6,619 bases of DNA from an uncultured Oscillospiraceae bacterium (GCA_910587995.1 CAJUNS010000051.1:1-6619); one strand, 5' to 3'; positions 1 to 5,610 are shown, numbered from the stretch's first letter. The notes: generated by a model from the letters alone, not told the origin. Numbers and translations: made by a program.

Positions 1-43
1 CTGTTTGAACAATTTTTCCCTTTTAACTTTGTCTAACTTTTTG

Positions 44-83
44 GGGCCACTTCAGAGCTGAGACGCTCGGGCGGTCCTTTTTT
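44..83 (+). terminator. possible weak terminator of a gene left of the window
   Basis: An imperfect stem pairs GGGCC (44-48) with GGTCC (73-77), and an inner GAGC/GCTC pair (55-58 with 65-68) lies inside it. A run of six T follows at 78-83, directly before the stop codon of the convergent lipoprotein gene. The stem is short and has large internal loops, so this is only a candidate. It would end a plus-strand transcript entering from the left. On the minus strand no T-run follows the hairpin, so it is not a good terminator for the lipoprotein gene. Nothing else is recognised in bases 1-84. Confidence 0.3.
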
Positions 84-84
84 G

Positions 85-594
85 TTATTGCTTAAAATCC
101 ATAAACAGGCTTTTTACTTTCTCCGCCTGAGCCGTGTTGCCTTCGTCCTTGCTGGGGTCGGAGTAGACCATTAGAAAATCGCCGTTGAGCACAGCGGGCA
201 CTTCGTTACTCAAAATGGTGAAGAAGCCTTTTTCCTTTACGCTGGAGAGGCACTCCTGGGCCTTTGCGTCCTGGTTGTCCAAGTCGAACTCATAGAACTC
301 CGCCTGCACCGTGCTGCCGTTGAACTTAAACCGGTACCGAAAGCCGCCTACCGCGCCGATCTCCTTGTAGGACATCTCCACCTTTTCGCCAGTAACCGCC
401 TGGTTCTGCTCCATATATTGGCAGAGGCCCGCAAGGTTTCCGTCAAAGCCCGTTGGGGATACCGGTTCCTGCTCAAGACCCGAGGAGGCAGAGGGCGCTT
501 CCAGAGTTTCCAGCTGCTCCATTGGCCCGCCGCAGGCAGCCAGGGAGAGAGTCAGAAGTAAAACCGTGAGAAAGAGCAGAAGCTTTTTTGTCAT
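85..594 (-). CDS. small predicted lipoprotein, function unknown
   Basis: This is a 169-residue protein with a classic lipoprotein signal. Two lysines (residues 3-4) are followed by a hydrophobic stretch (5-18) and the lipobox Leu-Ala-Ala-Cys with Cys21 as the likely lipidated residue, so the product is probably anchored outside the cytoplasmic membrane. A Ser/Glu/Pro-rich linker of about 30 residues follows, then a mixed alpha/beta-looking region (about 52-169) with alternating aromatic and polar residues such as FRYRFKFNG. I do not recognise a family and see no catalytic motif. The ATG at 592-594 was chosen over an upstream in-frame start at 705 because it begins the signal peptide exactly and has an AAAGGTGG ribosome site about 7 bases upstream. 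The longer form would overlap the tRNA operon terminator. The gene lies downstream of the tRNA pair on the same strand, with a terminator between them. No separate promoter is obvious. Confidence 0.8.
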   Translation of the reverse strand: MTKKLLLFLTVLLLTLSLAACGGPMEQLETLEAPSASSGLEQEPVSPTGFDGNLAGLCQYMEQNQAVTGEKVEMSYKEIGAVGGFRYRFKFNGSTVQAEFYEFDLDNQDAKAQECLSSVKEKGFFTILSNEVPAVLNGDFLMVYSDPSKDEGNTAQAEKVKSLFMDFKQ

Positions 595-623
595 AACACA
601 GCCACCTTTTTCAAAGATAAAAG

Positions 624-650
624 AAAAAACGCGGGGCTCACAGCCCAGCG
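624..650 (-). terminator. Rho-independent terminator of the tRNA operon
   Basis: On the minus strand a hairpin is formed by CGC-T-GGGCT, a 3-base loop and AGCCC-C-GCG (eight pairs with one mismatch), followed at once by six T (624-629). It lies about 58 bases after the CCA end of tRNA-Glu and only 30 bases before the ATG of the lipoprotein gene. It should end the tRNA transcript. If the lipoprotein gene depends on read-through, it would also limit that gene's expression. Confidence 0.7.
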
Positions 651-707
651 CCCTTTCAAGTGATTGTCTGCCGGAGTCAGGGAAAAACACTGCAACTCCC
701 GCCAATT

Positions 708-782
708 TGGTGACCCGGACGAGAATCGAACTCGTGTTACCGCCGTGAAAGGGCGGTGTCTTAGCCGCTTGACCACCGGGCC
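708..782 (-). tRNA. tRNA-Glu (anticodon TTC)
   Basis: A complete cloverleaf is visible on the minus strand. The acceptor arms GGCCCGG and CCGGGTC pair with one G-T wobble. The D stem is GTC/GAC. The anticodon stem CCGCC/GGCGG encloses the loop CTTTCAC (anticodon TTC), and the T stem ACGAG/CTCGT encloses TTCGATT. The discriminator A is followed by an encoded CCA at 708-710. Body length is 72 bases plus CCA. It is separated from the upstream tRNA-Met by three bases, so the two are one transcript. Confidence 0.95.
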
Positions 783-785
783 GTT

Positions 786-862
786 TGGTAGCGGTAAATG
801 GACTTGAACCATCGACACTTCGGGTATGAACCGAATGCTCTAGCCAGCTGAGCTATACCGCC
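786..862 (-). tRNA. tRNA-Met (anticodon CAT), elongator type
   Basis: This is a complete cloverleaf on the minus strand. The acceptor is GGCGGTA/TACCGCT with a G-T first pair, and the D arm is GCTC/GAGC. The anticodon stem TTCGG/CCGAA encloses TTCATAC (anticodon CAT), the T arm is GATGG/CCATT, and the discriminator A is followed by an encoded CCA (786-788). It lacks the three G-C pairs at the base of the anticodon stem and the unpaired first acceptor position that mark initiator tRNA. It closely resembles the Bacillus elongator tRNA-Met from memory. A tRNA-Ile with a lysidine-modified CAT anticodon cannot be fully excluded. Confidence 0.9.
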
Positions 863-869
863 ATATTAG

Positions 870-888
870 CGTCCCGCTTTATGGGACG
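870..888 (-). other. leader hairpin of the tRNA operon
   Basis: CGTCCC (870-875) and GGGACG (883-888) form a six-pair stem with a 7-base loop. It sits between the predicted transcription start (about 888) and the first base of tRNA-Met (862). It has no T-run, so it is not a terminator. It may help 5' processing of the tRNA precursor. Confidence 0.5.
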
Positions 889-894
889 TTCCTT

Positions 895-923
895 ATTATA
901 GTGGATGAAAGAGAGAATGTCAA
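895..923 (-). promoter_or_regulatory. consensus sigma-A promoter of the tRNA-Met/tRNA-Glu operon
   Basis: On the minus strand a perfect TTGACA (918-923) is separated by 17 bases from a perfect TATAAT (895-900). This is the strongest class of housekeeping promoter and fits stable RNA genes. The start of transcription is expected near 888, about 25 bases before tRNA-Met. Confidence 0.92.
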
Positions 924-988
924 GGGGTTTTGGAAGAAAAAGAAAGTTTTTTTACAAATCGGGCCTTGCCAGGGCCTGCTAGGGGGAT

Positions 989-1201
989 TCACTCCCCGCC
1001 ATCAAGAAAGCGGACCACATCGTTGGGGGTGCAGGCAAGAATTTGGCAGAGCTTCTCCAAGGTTAGCAAGGTGATGTTCTTGTTTTTCTTTAAGGAGTCC
1101 AGGGTTTTGTTGTCAATGCCAGACTGCAAGAGCCGGTATTGGCTGATACCCTGGGCCTCCATGGTTTTCCACAGTGGGCTGAAGTCGATGATGCGGACCA
1201 C
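989..1201 (-). CDS. small Cro/CI-type helix-turn-helix regulator
   Basis: A 70-residue protein made up almost entirely of one helix-turn-helix domain of the short Cro/CI (XRE, HTH_26-like) type. Residues about 7-65 contain SPLWKTMEAQGISQYRLLQ, then the turn and recognition helix around GIDNKTLDSLKKN, and the typical tail TLEKLCQILACTPNDVVRFL. It has no ligand or dimerisation domain, as is usual for this family, and probably binds DNA as a dimer. The start is a GTG at 1199-1201, chosen because AGGA lies five bases upstream and the domain begins right after it. The gene stands alone between the guaB terminator and the tRNA promoter. A TATAAT box and an imperfect inverted repeat lie upstream, so autoregulation is plausible. 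The true target is unknown. Confidence 0.85.
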   Translation of the reverse strand: MVRIIDFSPLWKTMEAQGISQYRLLQSGIDNKTLDSLKKNKNITLLTLEKLCQILACTPNDVVRFLDGGE

Positions 1202-1252
1202 CCCAATCCTAAGCGCCTGGATTCTTGGAAACCCGGGCTGGCTTTTCTATCA

Positions 1253-1258
1253 ATTATA
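1253..1258 (-). promoter_or_regulatory. probable -10 box for the XRE regulator gene
   Basis: A perfect TATAAT on the minus strand lies about 52 bases before the GTG start. At the expected 16-18 base spacing upstream there is no recognisable -35 element; an inverted repeat (1276-1305) overlaps that position instead. The promoter may therefore be weak or depend on a regulator bound at the repeat. Confidence 0.5.
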
Positions 1259-1275
1259 GGGTGATTTGGGTGAAA

Positions 1276-1305
1276 GGCATATTGTGTATAACTCCACAAT
1301 GTGCC
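1276..1305. promoter_or_regulatory. imperfect inverted repeat, candidate operator
   Basis: GGCATATTGTG (1276-1286) and CACAATGTGCC (1295-1305) are complementary at 10 of 11 positions and are separated by eight bases. The centre lies about 45 bases upstream of the expected start of the XRE transcript, covering the -35 region. Position and symmetry fit an operator for a dimeric regulator, possibly the XRE protein itself. The binding partner is inferred. Confidence 0.45.
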
Positions 1306-1364
1306 ATATTGAAGAGAGGGGGAGGATCTTATCGAATAGGAGCGGCATGGCATGCTTCCGGCGC

Positions 1365-1404
1365 AAAAAAAGAACCTCGCAGACCTTTGTCCGCGGGGTT
1401 CTTT
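1365..1404 (-). terminator. strong terminator of guaB
   Basis: Arms 1369-1384 and 1389-1404 form a 16-pair stem with a single mismatch and one G-T pair around a 4-base loop. On the minus strand the stem runs into seven T (1365-1371). It begins 15 bases after the guaB stop codon. A shorter TTCTTTT run on the other side could give weak activity in the plus direction. Confidence 0.92.
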
Positions 1405-1418
1405 TACTTCAGTTATGC

Positions 1419-2903
1419 TTATGCGTTGATGGAATAGTTGGGCGCTTCTTTGGTAATGTGAATGTCGTGGGGATGGCTCTCCTTAAGCCCCGCGCCGGTG
1501 ATGCGCACAAACTGCGCTTTATCGTGCAGCTCTTGAATGGTAGCGCAGCCAGTATAGCCCATGCCGGAACGCAGGCCGCCCAGCAGCTGGAAGACCGTAT
1601 CCGCTAAGGGGCCCTTAAAGGGAACCCGGCCCTCAACGCCCTCGGGCACAAACTTTTTCTGCTCCGCCTGGAAATAGCGGTCGCCGCTGCCCTTGCCCAT
1701 GGCCCCCAGGCTGCCCATGCCCCGGTAGACCTTGAACTGCCGCCCCTGGTAGAGCTCATATTCGCCGGGGGCCTCCTTGCAGCCCGCCACCATAGAGCCC
1801 AGCATCACGGCGCTGGCCCCAGCCGCCAGGGCTTTTACAATGTCGCCGCTGTATTTAATGCCGCCATCGGCAATGATGGGGATTCCATACCGGCCGGCCG
1901 CCTCCGCCGCGTCGAAAACAGCGGTAATCTGGGGTACGCCGATGCCCGCCACCACCCGGGTGGTGCAGATAGAGCCGGGACCAATGCCCACCTTGACGCA
2001 GTCCGCACCCGCGTCGATGAGGGCGCGGGTGCCCTCGGCTGTGGCCACATTGCCCGCAATCACCTGCAAATCGGGGTAAGCGGCCTTAACCTTGCTGACC
2101 GCCTTCAGCACTCCGTCATTGTGGCCGTGGGCAGAGTCCAGGGCCACCAGGTCCACCTGAGCCTCAACCAAAGCGGCCACCCGGTCCAGCACATCGGCCG
2201 TAGCCCCAATGGCGGCGCCGCAGAGCAGGCGGCCGCTGAAGTCCCGGGCGGAGTTGGGGTAGCGCACGGCCTTTTCAATATCCTTAATGGTAATCAGGCC
2301 CTTTAGGCGCATGTTCGCGTCCACCAGGGGCAGCTTCTCAATGCGGTGCCGCCGGAGAATCTCCTGGGCTTCCTTTAAGGTGGTGCCCACAGGGGCGGTG
2401 ACCAGGTTGTCCTTTGTCATCACGTTTTTTACAGGCTGGTCAAAATCTTCGCCTTCCATAAAGCGCAGGTCCCGGTTGGTGATGATGCCTACCAGCACGC
2501 CGTCCTGGCAGATGGGCACGCCGGAAATCTTAAAGCGGCCCATCAGCTCCTCCGCCTCCCGGACCAGGCTGTCTGGGGAGAGGAAGAAGGGGTTGGCAAT
2601 GACGCCGTTTTCCGAGCGCTTCACCCGGTCCACCTGATCGGCCTGACGCTCGATGGACATATTCTTGTGGATGATGCCCACGCCGCCCTCCCGGGCAATG
2701 GCAATGGCCATGTCAGACTCGGTGACAGTGTCCATAGCGGCGGTCAGAATAGGGGAGTTCAAACAGATGGTCTTGGTCAGGCGGGTGGAAAAGTCCACCT
2801 GGCTGGGCAGAACATGGGACTCGGCAGGAATGAGAAGGACGTCATCGAAGGTAAGGCCCTCTTTGGGAAATTTCTTCTGGAAGTCCATTTCGGGGTGCAG
2901 CAT
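1419..2903 (-). CDS. guaB: IMP dehydrogenase
   Basis: A cytoplasmic enzyme that oxidises IMP to XMP with NAD+, the first committed step of GMP synthesis. The 494-residue product is full length. The N-terminal part of the TIM barrel contains EGLTFDDVLLIP (15-26) and TAAMDTVTES (54-63). Two CBS domains are inserted at about 100-215. The catalytic loop GIGPGSICTTR (306-316) carries the nucleophile Cys313. The IMP phosphate site includes IIADGGIKYSGD (343-354) and VMLGSMVAG (366-374), and the mobile flap contains GMGSLGAMGKGS and GRVPFKG (425-431). All key residues are present. The ATG at 2901-2903 was chosen because a GAGAG purine stretch lies about ten bases upstream; an ATG at 2886-2888 would give 489 residues and the same N-terminus length as Bacillus GuaB, but has no visible ribosome site. 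The gene is transcribed alone, between its own promoter and terminator. Confidence 0.97.
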   Translation of the reverse strand: MLHPEMDFQKKFPKEGLTFDDVLLIPAESHVLPSQVDFSTRLTKTICLNSPILTAAMDTVTESDMAIAIAREGGVGIIHKNMSIERQADQVDRVKRSENGVIANPFFLSPDSLVREAEELMGRFKISGVPICQDGVLVGIITNRDLRFMEGEDFDQPVKNVMTKDNLVTAPVGTTLKEAQEILRRHRIEKLPLVDANMRLKGLITIKDIEKAVRYPNSARDFSGRLLCGAAIGATADVLDRVAALVEAQVDLVALDSAHGHNDGVLKAVSKVKAAYPDLQVIAGNVATAEGTRALIDAGADCVKVGIGPGSICTTRVVAGIGVPQITAVFDAAEAAGRYGIPIIADGGIKYSGDIVKALAAGASAVMLGSMVAGCKEAPGEYELYQGRQFKVYRGMGSLGAMGKGSGDRYFQAEQKKFVPEGVEGRVPFKGPLADTVFQLLGGLRSGMGYTGCATIQELHDKAQFVRITGAGLKESHPHDIHITKEAPNYSINA

Positions 2904-2987
2904 GGGGAGATCACTCTCTTTCTCAATAAAATTGTAAGACCTCTTTTCCGGAATCCGCAGACTGGGCGGGGATGTTATTAACTGAAA

Positions 2988-3016
2988 ATTATAGCACCAG
3001 AGTGGAAAAAATGCAA
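2988..3016 (-). promoter_or_regulatory. sigma-A promoter of guaB with extended -10
   Basis: On the minus strand TTGCAT (3011-3016) is followed after 17 bases by TATAAT (2988-2993), which is preceded by TG at the extended -10 position. The start of transcription would be near 2981, leaving a leader of about 78 bases before the chosen ATG. I see no purine riboswitch or attenuator in that leader. Confidence 0.8.
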
Positions 3017-3184
3017 GAGAGGAAAGCGCCCAAAAAAAGTTTGACAGAAAAAGGCGAAGCCTAGCGAAACAGCGAAACCCAAGGAAAAGGAAGCGCAGGC
3101 GCGGCAAAAGGCTTCACGGGTCAAGCCGTTGGTACCCTTTAGCCAGCCCCGCTCTCTTTTTCTCAGAAATTTCTCCAATATCCC
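3017..3184. other. divergent intergenic spacer, no gene seen
   Basis: This is the middle of a 357-base gap between the divergent guaB and transporter genes. It holds no open frame with a ribosome site. Visible details are a tandem repeat of AGCGAAAC (3063-3078) and a small hairpin GGCTT/AAGCC (3110-3127). Neither has an assignable role. The rest of the gap is taken up by the guaB promoter and leader on the left and the transporter promoter and leader on the right. Confidence 0.5.
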
Positions 3185-3212
3185 TTGACAACCCCCACGG
3201 AACGGTTATAAT
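3185..3212 (+). promoter_or_regulatory. consensus sigma-A promoter of the MFS transporter gene
   Basis: A perfect TTGACA (3185-3190) and a perfect TATAAT (3207-3212) are separated by 16 bases. Transcription should start near 3219, giving a leader of about 42 bases. The promoter is unusually close to consensus for a transporter gene, so the gene is either well expressed or held down by an unseen repressor. Confidence 0.88.
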
Positions 3213-3260
3213 CATCTTGAGTTACCGGCGGGTCACGCGGAAGGAGCGGCTGGAAGGTTT

Positions 3261-4496
3261 ATGAGAAAATTTCATTTTGGGGCGGGGCCCTTTGCCCGCA
3301 TGGGCATGTTGGGGCGGCAGGCGCTGGTCCTGGTGGGAGTAAACGGGGTGTTCTGGTTCGCCTGGGCTTTTGGCGTCTACCAAACCGTTTACCTGCAAAA
3401 CGTAGGCTTCTCCGCCTCCTCCATGGGAGTGATCAACGCCATTTCCTCCGCTGTGGGCATTGTGTCCGTGGCCTTTTGGGGCATGGCCAGCGACCGGATT
3501 GGTTCCTTGAAAAAAGTGTTGATTACCGTGCTGGCCGGGTCCGCGGTGCTCTATGGGCTCATACCCTTTGTGCCCACAGGGCTGGCTTTTTCAAATATAT
3601 TGCTGCTGTGCTACGTGCCTGCGGTCAACTTCTTTCGGGCCTCCAGCGCGCCCTTTGCCGAAAACATTCTGGTGCGCAACTGCAACGAGCTGGGGCTGAA
3701 CTTCGGTATGCTGCGCAGCCTGGGTTCTCTGCTTTTTACCATTGGCTGCATGATCATCTCCGCTCTGCTGCCCACAATTGGGGTGCCCAGCACCTTCTGG
3801 GTGTCCGGGCTGCTGATGAGCGTCCCCATTGTGATGACCTTTTTTGCCCGGGAGCCCGCCGCCGGTCCCCGGCCCAAGACCCCGGAGCAAAGCGGCGGGA
3901 AGAAGAAGGGCGGCCTGAACTTGGGGGAGCTCTTTCAGAACAAGGCCTATGTGGCCTTTCTGGTGTTTGGCTTTCTCTATTACACGGCGGCCGCCTGCGA
4001 GACCAATTTTATCCCCTATTTTATGAAAAGCGTGGGGGTGGATTCCCAGCAGTATGGAGTGCTGCTGGGCTACCGGGCCCTGCTGGAGATCCCCTTTTTG
4101 CTGCTGATGGTCCGGCTGCGGCAGCGCTTCCCCCTGCGGGTGCTGGTGCTGGGGGCCACGGTGCTCATGTCCTTGGAGTGCCTGGGCTTTGGGCTTTTCG
4201 CCACGTCCCTGGCGGGCATGCTGGTATGCTGCACCTTTTTCGGGCTGGGCAGCGGCCTGTTTTTGGGTTCCTCCCTCAATTATGTGTATGAGCTGGCGCC
4301 AGACCACCTAAAAGCCAGCGCCCAGGCGTTTTTTACCTCTGTGGCCTCTGTGGCCGGTATTGTGGGCAACCTGCTGGGAGGCGTGATTTTTGACGCCATA
4401 GGAGCAAAGCCCTTTTACCTGACTGTGACAGGGCTGTACTTATTGAGCGCGGGGATCTTTTTGCTGTCGTTTCTGCGGAAGAAGGGGGAAGCCTAG
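3261..4496 (+). CDS. 12-helix MFS transporter, substrate unknown
   Basis: A 411-residue inner-membrane carrier of the major facilitator superfamily. About twelve hydrophobic segments are visible, near 20-44, 54-76, 85-104, 108-127, 150-171, 177-197, 231-250, 262-284, 294-313, 317-340, 355-376 and 384-404. The hydrophilic central loop (about 197-228) is rich in Pro, Gly and Lys. The MFS signature loop between helices 2 and 3 is present as GMASDRIGSLKK (74-85). The half from NFFRASSAPFAENIL to the MLRSLGSLLF stretch resembles the LacY-like MFS_1_like branch, whose members move sugars, nucleosides or drugs by proton coupling. The substrate cannot be read from sequence. The start ATG has GGAAGG three bases upstream and AAGGAG further back. 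The next gene on the strand is an AraC/GyrI regulator 196 bases downstream, which makes a drug or metabolite efflux role plausible. Confidence 0.9.
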   Translation: MRKFHFGAGPFARMGMLGRQALVLVGVNGVFWFAWAFGVYQTVYLQNVGFSASSMGVINAISSAVGIVSVAFWGMASDRIGSLKKVLITVLAGSAVLYGLIPFVPTGLAFSNILLLCYVPAVNFFRASSAPFAENILVRNCNELGLNFGMLRSLGSLLFTIGCMIISALLPTIGVPSTFWVSGLLMSVPIVMTFFAREPAAGPRPKTPEQSGGKKKGGLNLGELFQNKAYVAFLVFGFLYYTAAACETNFIPYFMKSVGVDSQQYGVLLGYRALLEIPFLLLMVRLRQRFPLRVLVLGATVLMSLECLGFGLFATSLAGMLVCCTFFGLGSGLFLGSSLNYVYELAPDHLKASAQAFFTSVASVAGIVGNLLGGVIFDAIGAKPFYLTVTGLYLLSAGIFLLSFLRKKGEA

Positions 4497-4576
4497 CTTT
4501 TGGCCCGCACTTTTTCCTTATAACGCATCCAGGGACAAAAGCGTTTCCTTTTGGACAGGACTTCCCCGCCGGTCCA

Positions 4577-4585
4577 TGATATACT
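4577..4585 (+). promoter_or_regulatory. candidate extended -10 promoter of the AraC/GyrI gene
   Basis: TG-A-TATACT (4577-4585) is an extended -10 element with five of six matches in the -10 box. No good -35 lies 16-18 bases upstream; TTGGAC at 4551-4556 is 23 bases away. Transcription would begin near 4592, exactly where the structured leader starts. A promoter with a poor or badly spaced -35 often needs an activator. Confidence 0.5.
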
Positions 4586-4592
4586 GAGGCCA

Positions 4593-4684
4593 TATCGTTA
4601 ACGCGCTTGCCCGTACCGCCAGGTTTAAAAGAGACATCACCTCTTTTGAACCGCGGTAACGATACCATTCAAACAGAAAAGAGG
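4593..4684 (+). promoter_or_regulatory. structured mRNA leader with alternative SD-masking pairings
   Basis: Three pairings are visible. First, 4622-4633 pairs with 4641-4652 over 12 positions (one U-G) around a 7-base loop; nearby, UACCGC (4614-4619) can extend it by pairing with GCGGUA (4653-4658). Second, CCTCTTTT (4640-4647), the 3' arm of that hairpin, is also perfectly complementary to AAAAGAGG (4677-4684), the ribosome site of the downstream gene. The 5' arm repeats AAAAGAG, so the two states exclude each other. Third, TATCGTTA (4593-4600) is an exact inverted repeat of TAACGATA (4657-4664). The hairpin lacks a T-run and so is not a terminator. No known riboswitch class is recognised and no ATG-started leader peptide is present. 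A DNA operator role is an alternative. Confidence 0.6.
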
Positions 4685-4692
4685 CGATCGCC

Positions 4693-5586
4693 ATGGACTG
4701 GCTCAAAAGCCTGAGTTCCGCCATTGAGTATATGGAAGCGCACCTGCTGGAGCCGGTGGAGCCCGGAGATGTGGCCAGGGCCGTGCATATGTCGCCCTTT
4801 TACCTGCAAAAGGGCTTTCAAATCATCACAGGCTACAGCTTGGGGGAGTATATGCGAAACCGCAGGCTCTACATGGCTGCCATGGACCTGCTGGCCGGAG
4901 AGGACAAGGTGATTGACATTGCCTATCAGTACGGCTACCAGACTCCCGAAAGCTTTACAAAGGCATTTACCCGGTTTCATGGGTTTTCACCGTCGCAGGT
5001 AAAAAAGGAGCGCATGGCGGTCAGACCCTTTCTGCCCCTAAAACTGAAAATCAGCATACAAGGAGGAAAAGACGTGGACTACACAGTGGAGAAAAAAGAA
5101 AGCTTTCAGCTGATCGGTTTCAAGCGGGAGATCCCCATGGACCAGGGCTACCGGCTGTGCCCGGCGTTCTGGGAGGAAGTCACCCAAAAGCATCTGGGCC
5201 CCCTGTGCAAGGGCAAGGCCCCGGAAACGGAGCTGGAACGGGCCATTACCCAGTGCGGGATCGGTATGTTTGCCGCCTGCATAGAGGGGGCAGCCAGCCC
5301 TGATACCTTCTCTTACCTGGTAGCGGGCCGCTATGACGGCCGCCCTGTGCCCGATGGCTTGGAGGTAGTGGAGATACCCGCCGCCACTTGGGCCATGTTC
5401 CGGGCGGTTGGCCCCATGCCCGGCGCCCTGCAAAGCCTCAACACCCAAATTTTTCAGGAGTGGCTGCCAGGCAACGCCCATTACGAGCTGGCCTTCCCCA
5501 TCAACCTGGAAATGTACAGCGAAGGGGAGAGCGGCCCGGATTATGAAAGCTTCATCTGGTTGCCGGTGAAGGAAAGGGAAGCCTAA
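4693..5586 (+). CDS. AraC-type regulator with GyrI-like ligand-binding domain
   Basis: A 297-residue two-domain transcription factor. Residues 1-107 are an AraC/XylS DNA-binding domain with two helix-turn-helix units: EPGDVARAVHMSPFYLQKGF (about 23-42) and the family signature VIDIAYQYGYQTPESFTKAF (73-92), followed by FHGFSPSQVKK. After a short linker, residues 128-295 form a GyrI-like effector-binding domain (YTVEKKESFQLIGFKREIP at its start, FIWLPVK at its end). Proteins of this layout, such as Rob-like and YdeE-like regulators, bind small molecules in the C-terminal domain. The ATG has AGAGG eight bases upstream; the bases between form the palindrome GGCGATCGCC. It follows the MFS gene on the same strand and is likely its regulator or part of the same response. 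Codon use matches the neighbours. The inducing ligand is unknown. Confidence 0.93.
   Translation: MDWLKSLSSAIEYMEAHLLEPVEPGDVARAVHMSPFYLQKGFQIITGYSLGEYMRNRRLYMAAMDLLAGEDKVIDIAYQYGYQTPESFTKAFTRFHGFSPSQVKKERMAVRPFLPLKLKISIQGGKDVDYTVEKKESFQLIGFKREIPMDQGYRLCPAFWEEVTQKHLGPLCKGKAPETELERAITQCGIGMFAACIEGAASPDTFSYLVAGRYDGRPVPDGLEVVEIPAATWAMFRAVGPMPGALQSLNTQIFQEWLPGNAHYELAFPINLEMYSEGESGPDYESFIWLPVKEREA
5061..5076 (+). promoter_or_regulatory. internal ribosome site and GTG start inside the AraC/GyrI gene
   Basis: AGGAGG (5061-5066, AAGGAGG including the preceding A) stands seven bases before an in-frame GTG (5074-5076, codon 128). The spacing and sequence are better than those of the gene's own start. 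The GTG falls exactly at the beginning of the GyrI-like domain, so initiation there would give a free 170-residue ligand-binding protein (5074-5586). The codons Gly-Gly of the linker supply the motif, so it could be a by-product of the protein sequence. Confidence 0.55.
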
Positions 5587-5610
5587 CGATTTTGGGAGGC
5601 TTAAGAGTAG

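Noticed and set aside
939..988. GGCC-based inverted repeat after the XRE gene
   Set aside because: Short stem with no T-run on either strand; not a supported terminator.
1283..1291. Single DnaA-box match (TTATACACA on the minus strand)
   Set aside because: One isolated nine-base match with no cluster or AT-rich unwinding region. It lies within the inverted repeat and is likely chance.
3041..3046. TTGACA on the plus strand in the guaB/MFS spacer
   Set aside because: No -10 box at 16-18 bases downstream; the fully matching promoter at 3185-3212 explains transcription of the MFS gene.
2904..3107. In-frame N-terminal extension of the guaB product by 68 residues
   Set aside because: It spans the guaB promoter, has no ribosome site, and its Phe/Leu/Arg-rich sequence does not match any IMP dehydrogenase.
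3476..4291. Plus-strand 271-codon frame overlapping the MFS gene
   Set aside because: Shifted reading of the same DNA; rich in Ala, Gly, Arg and His with no family features.
3591..4307. Long minus-strand open frame (238 codons) inside the MFS gene
   Set aside because: It is antisense to a clear 12-helix transporter, has Gln/His/Gly-rich composition typical of frame shadows, and no ribosome site.
4522..4553. AACGC/GCGTT hairpin followed by a T-rich run after the MFS gene
   Set aside because: The stem has only five pairs around a 14-base loop, and the T-run is interrupted by CC. Too weak to call a terminator.
4683..4692. Palindrome GGCGATCGCC between the SD and ATG of the AraC/GyrI gene
   Set aside because: Ten bases only and single copy; may affect initiation slightly but no independent role can be supported.
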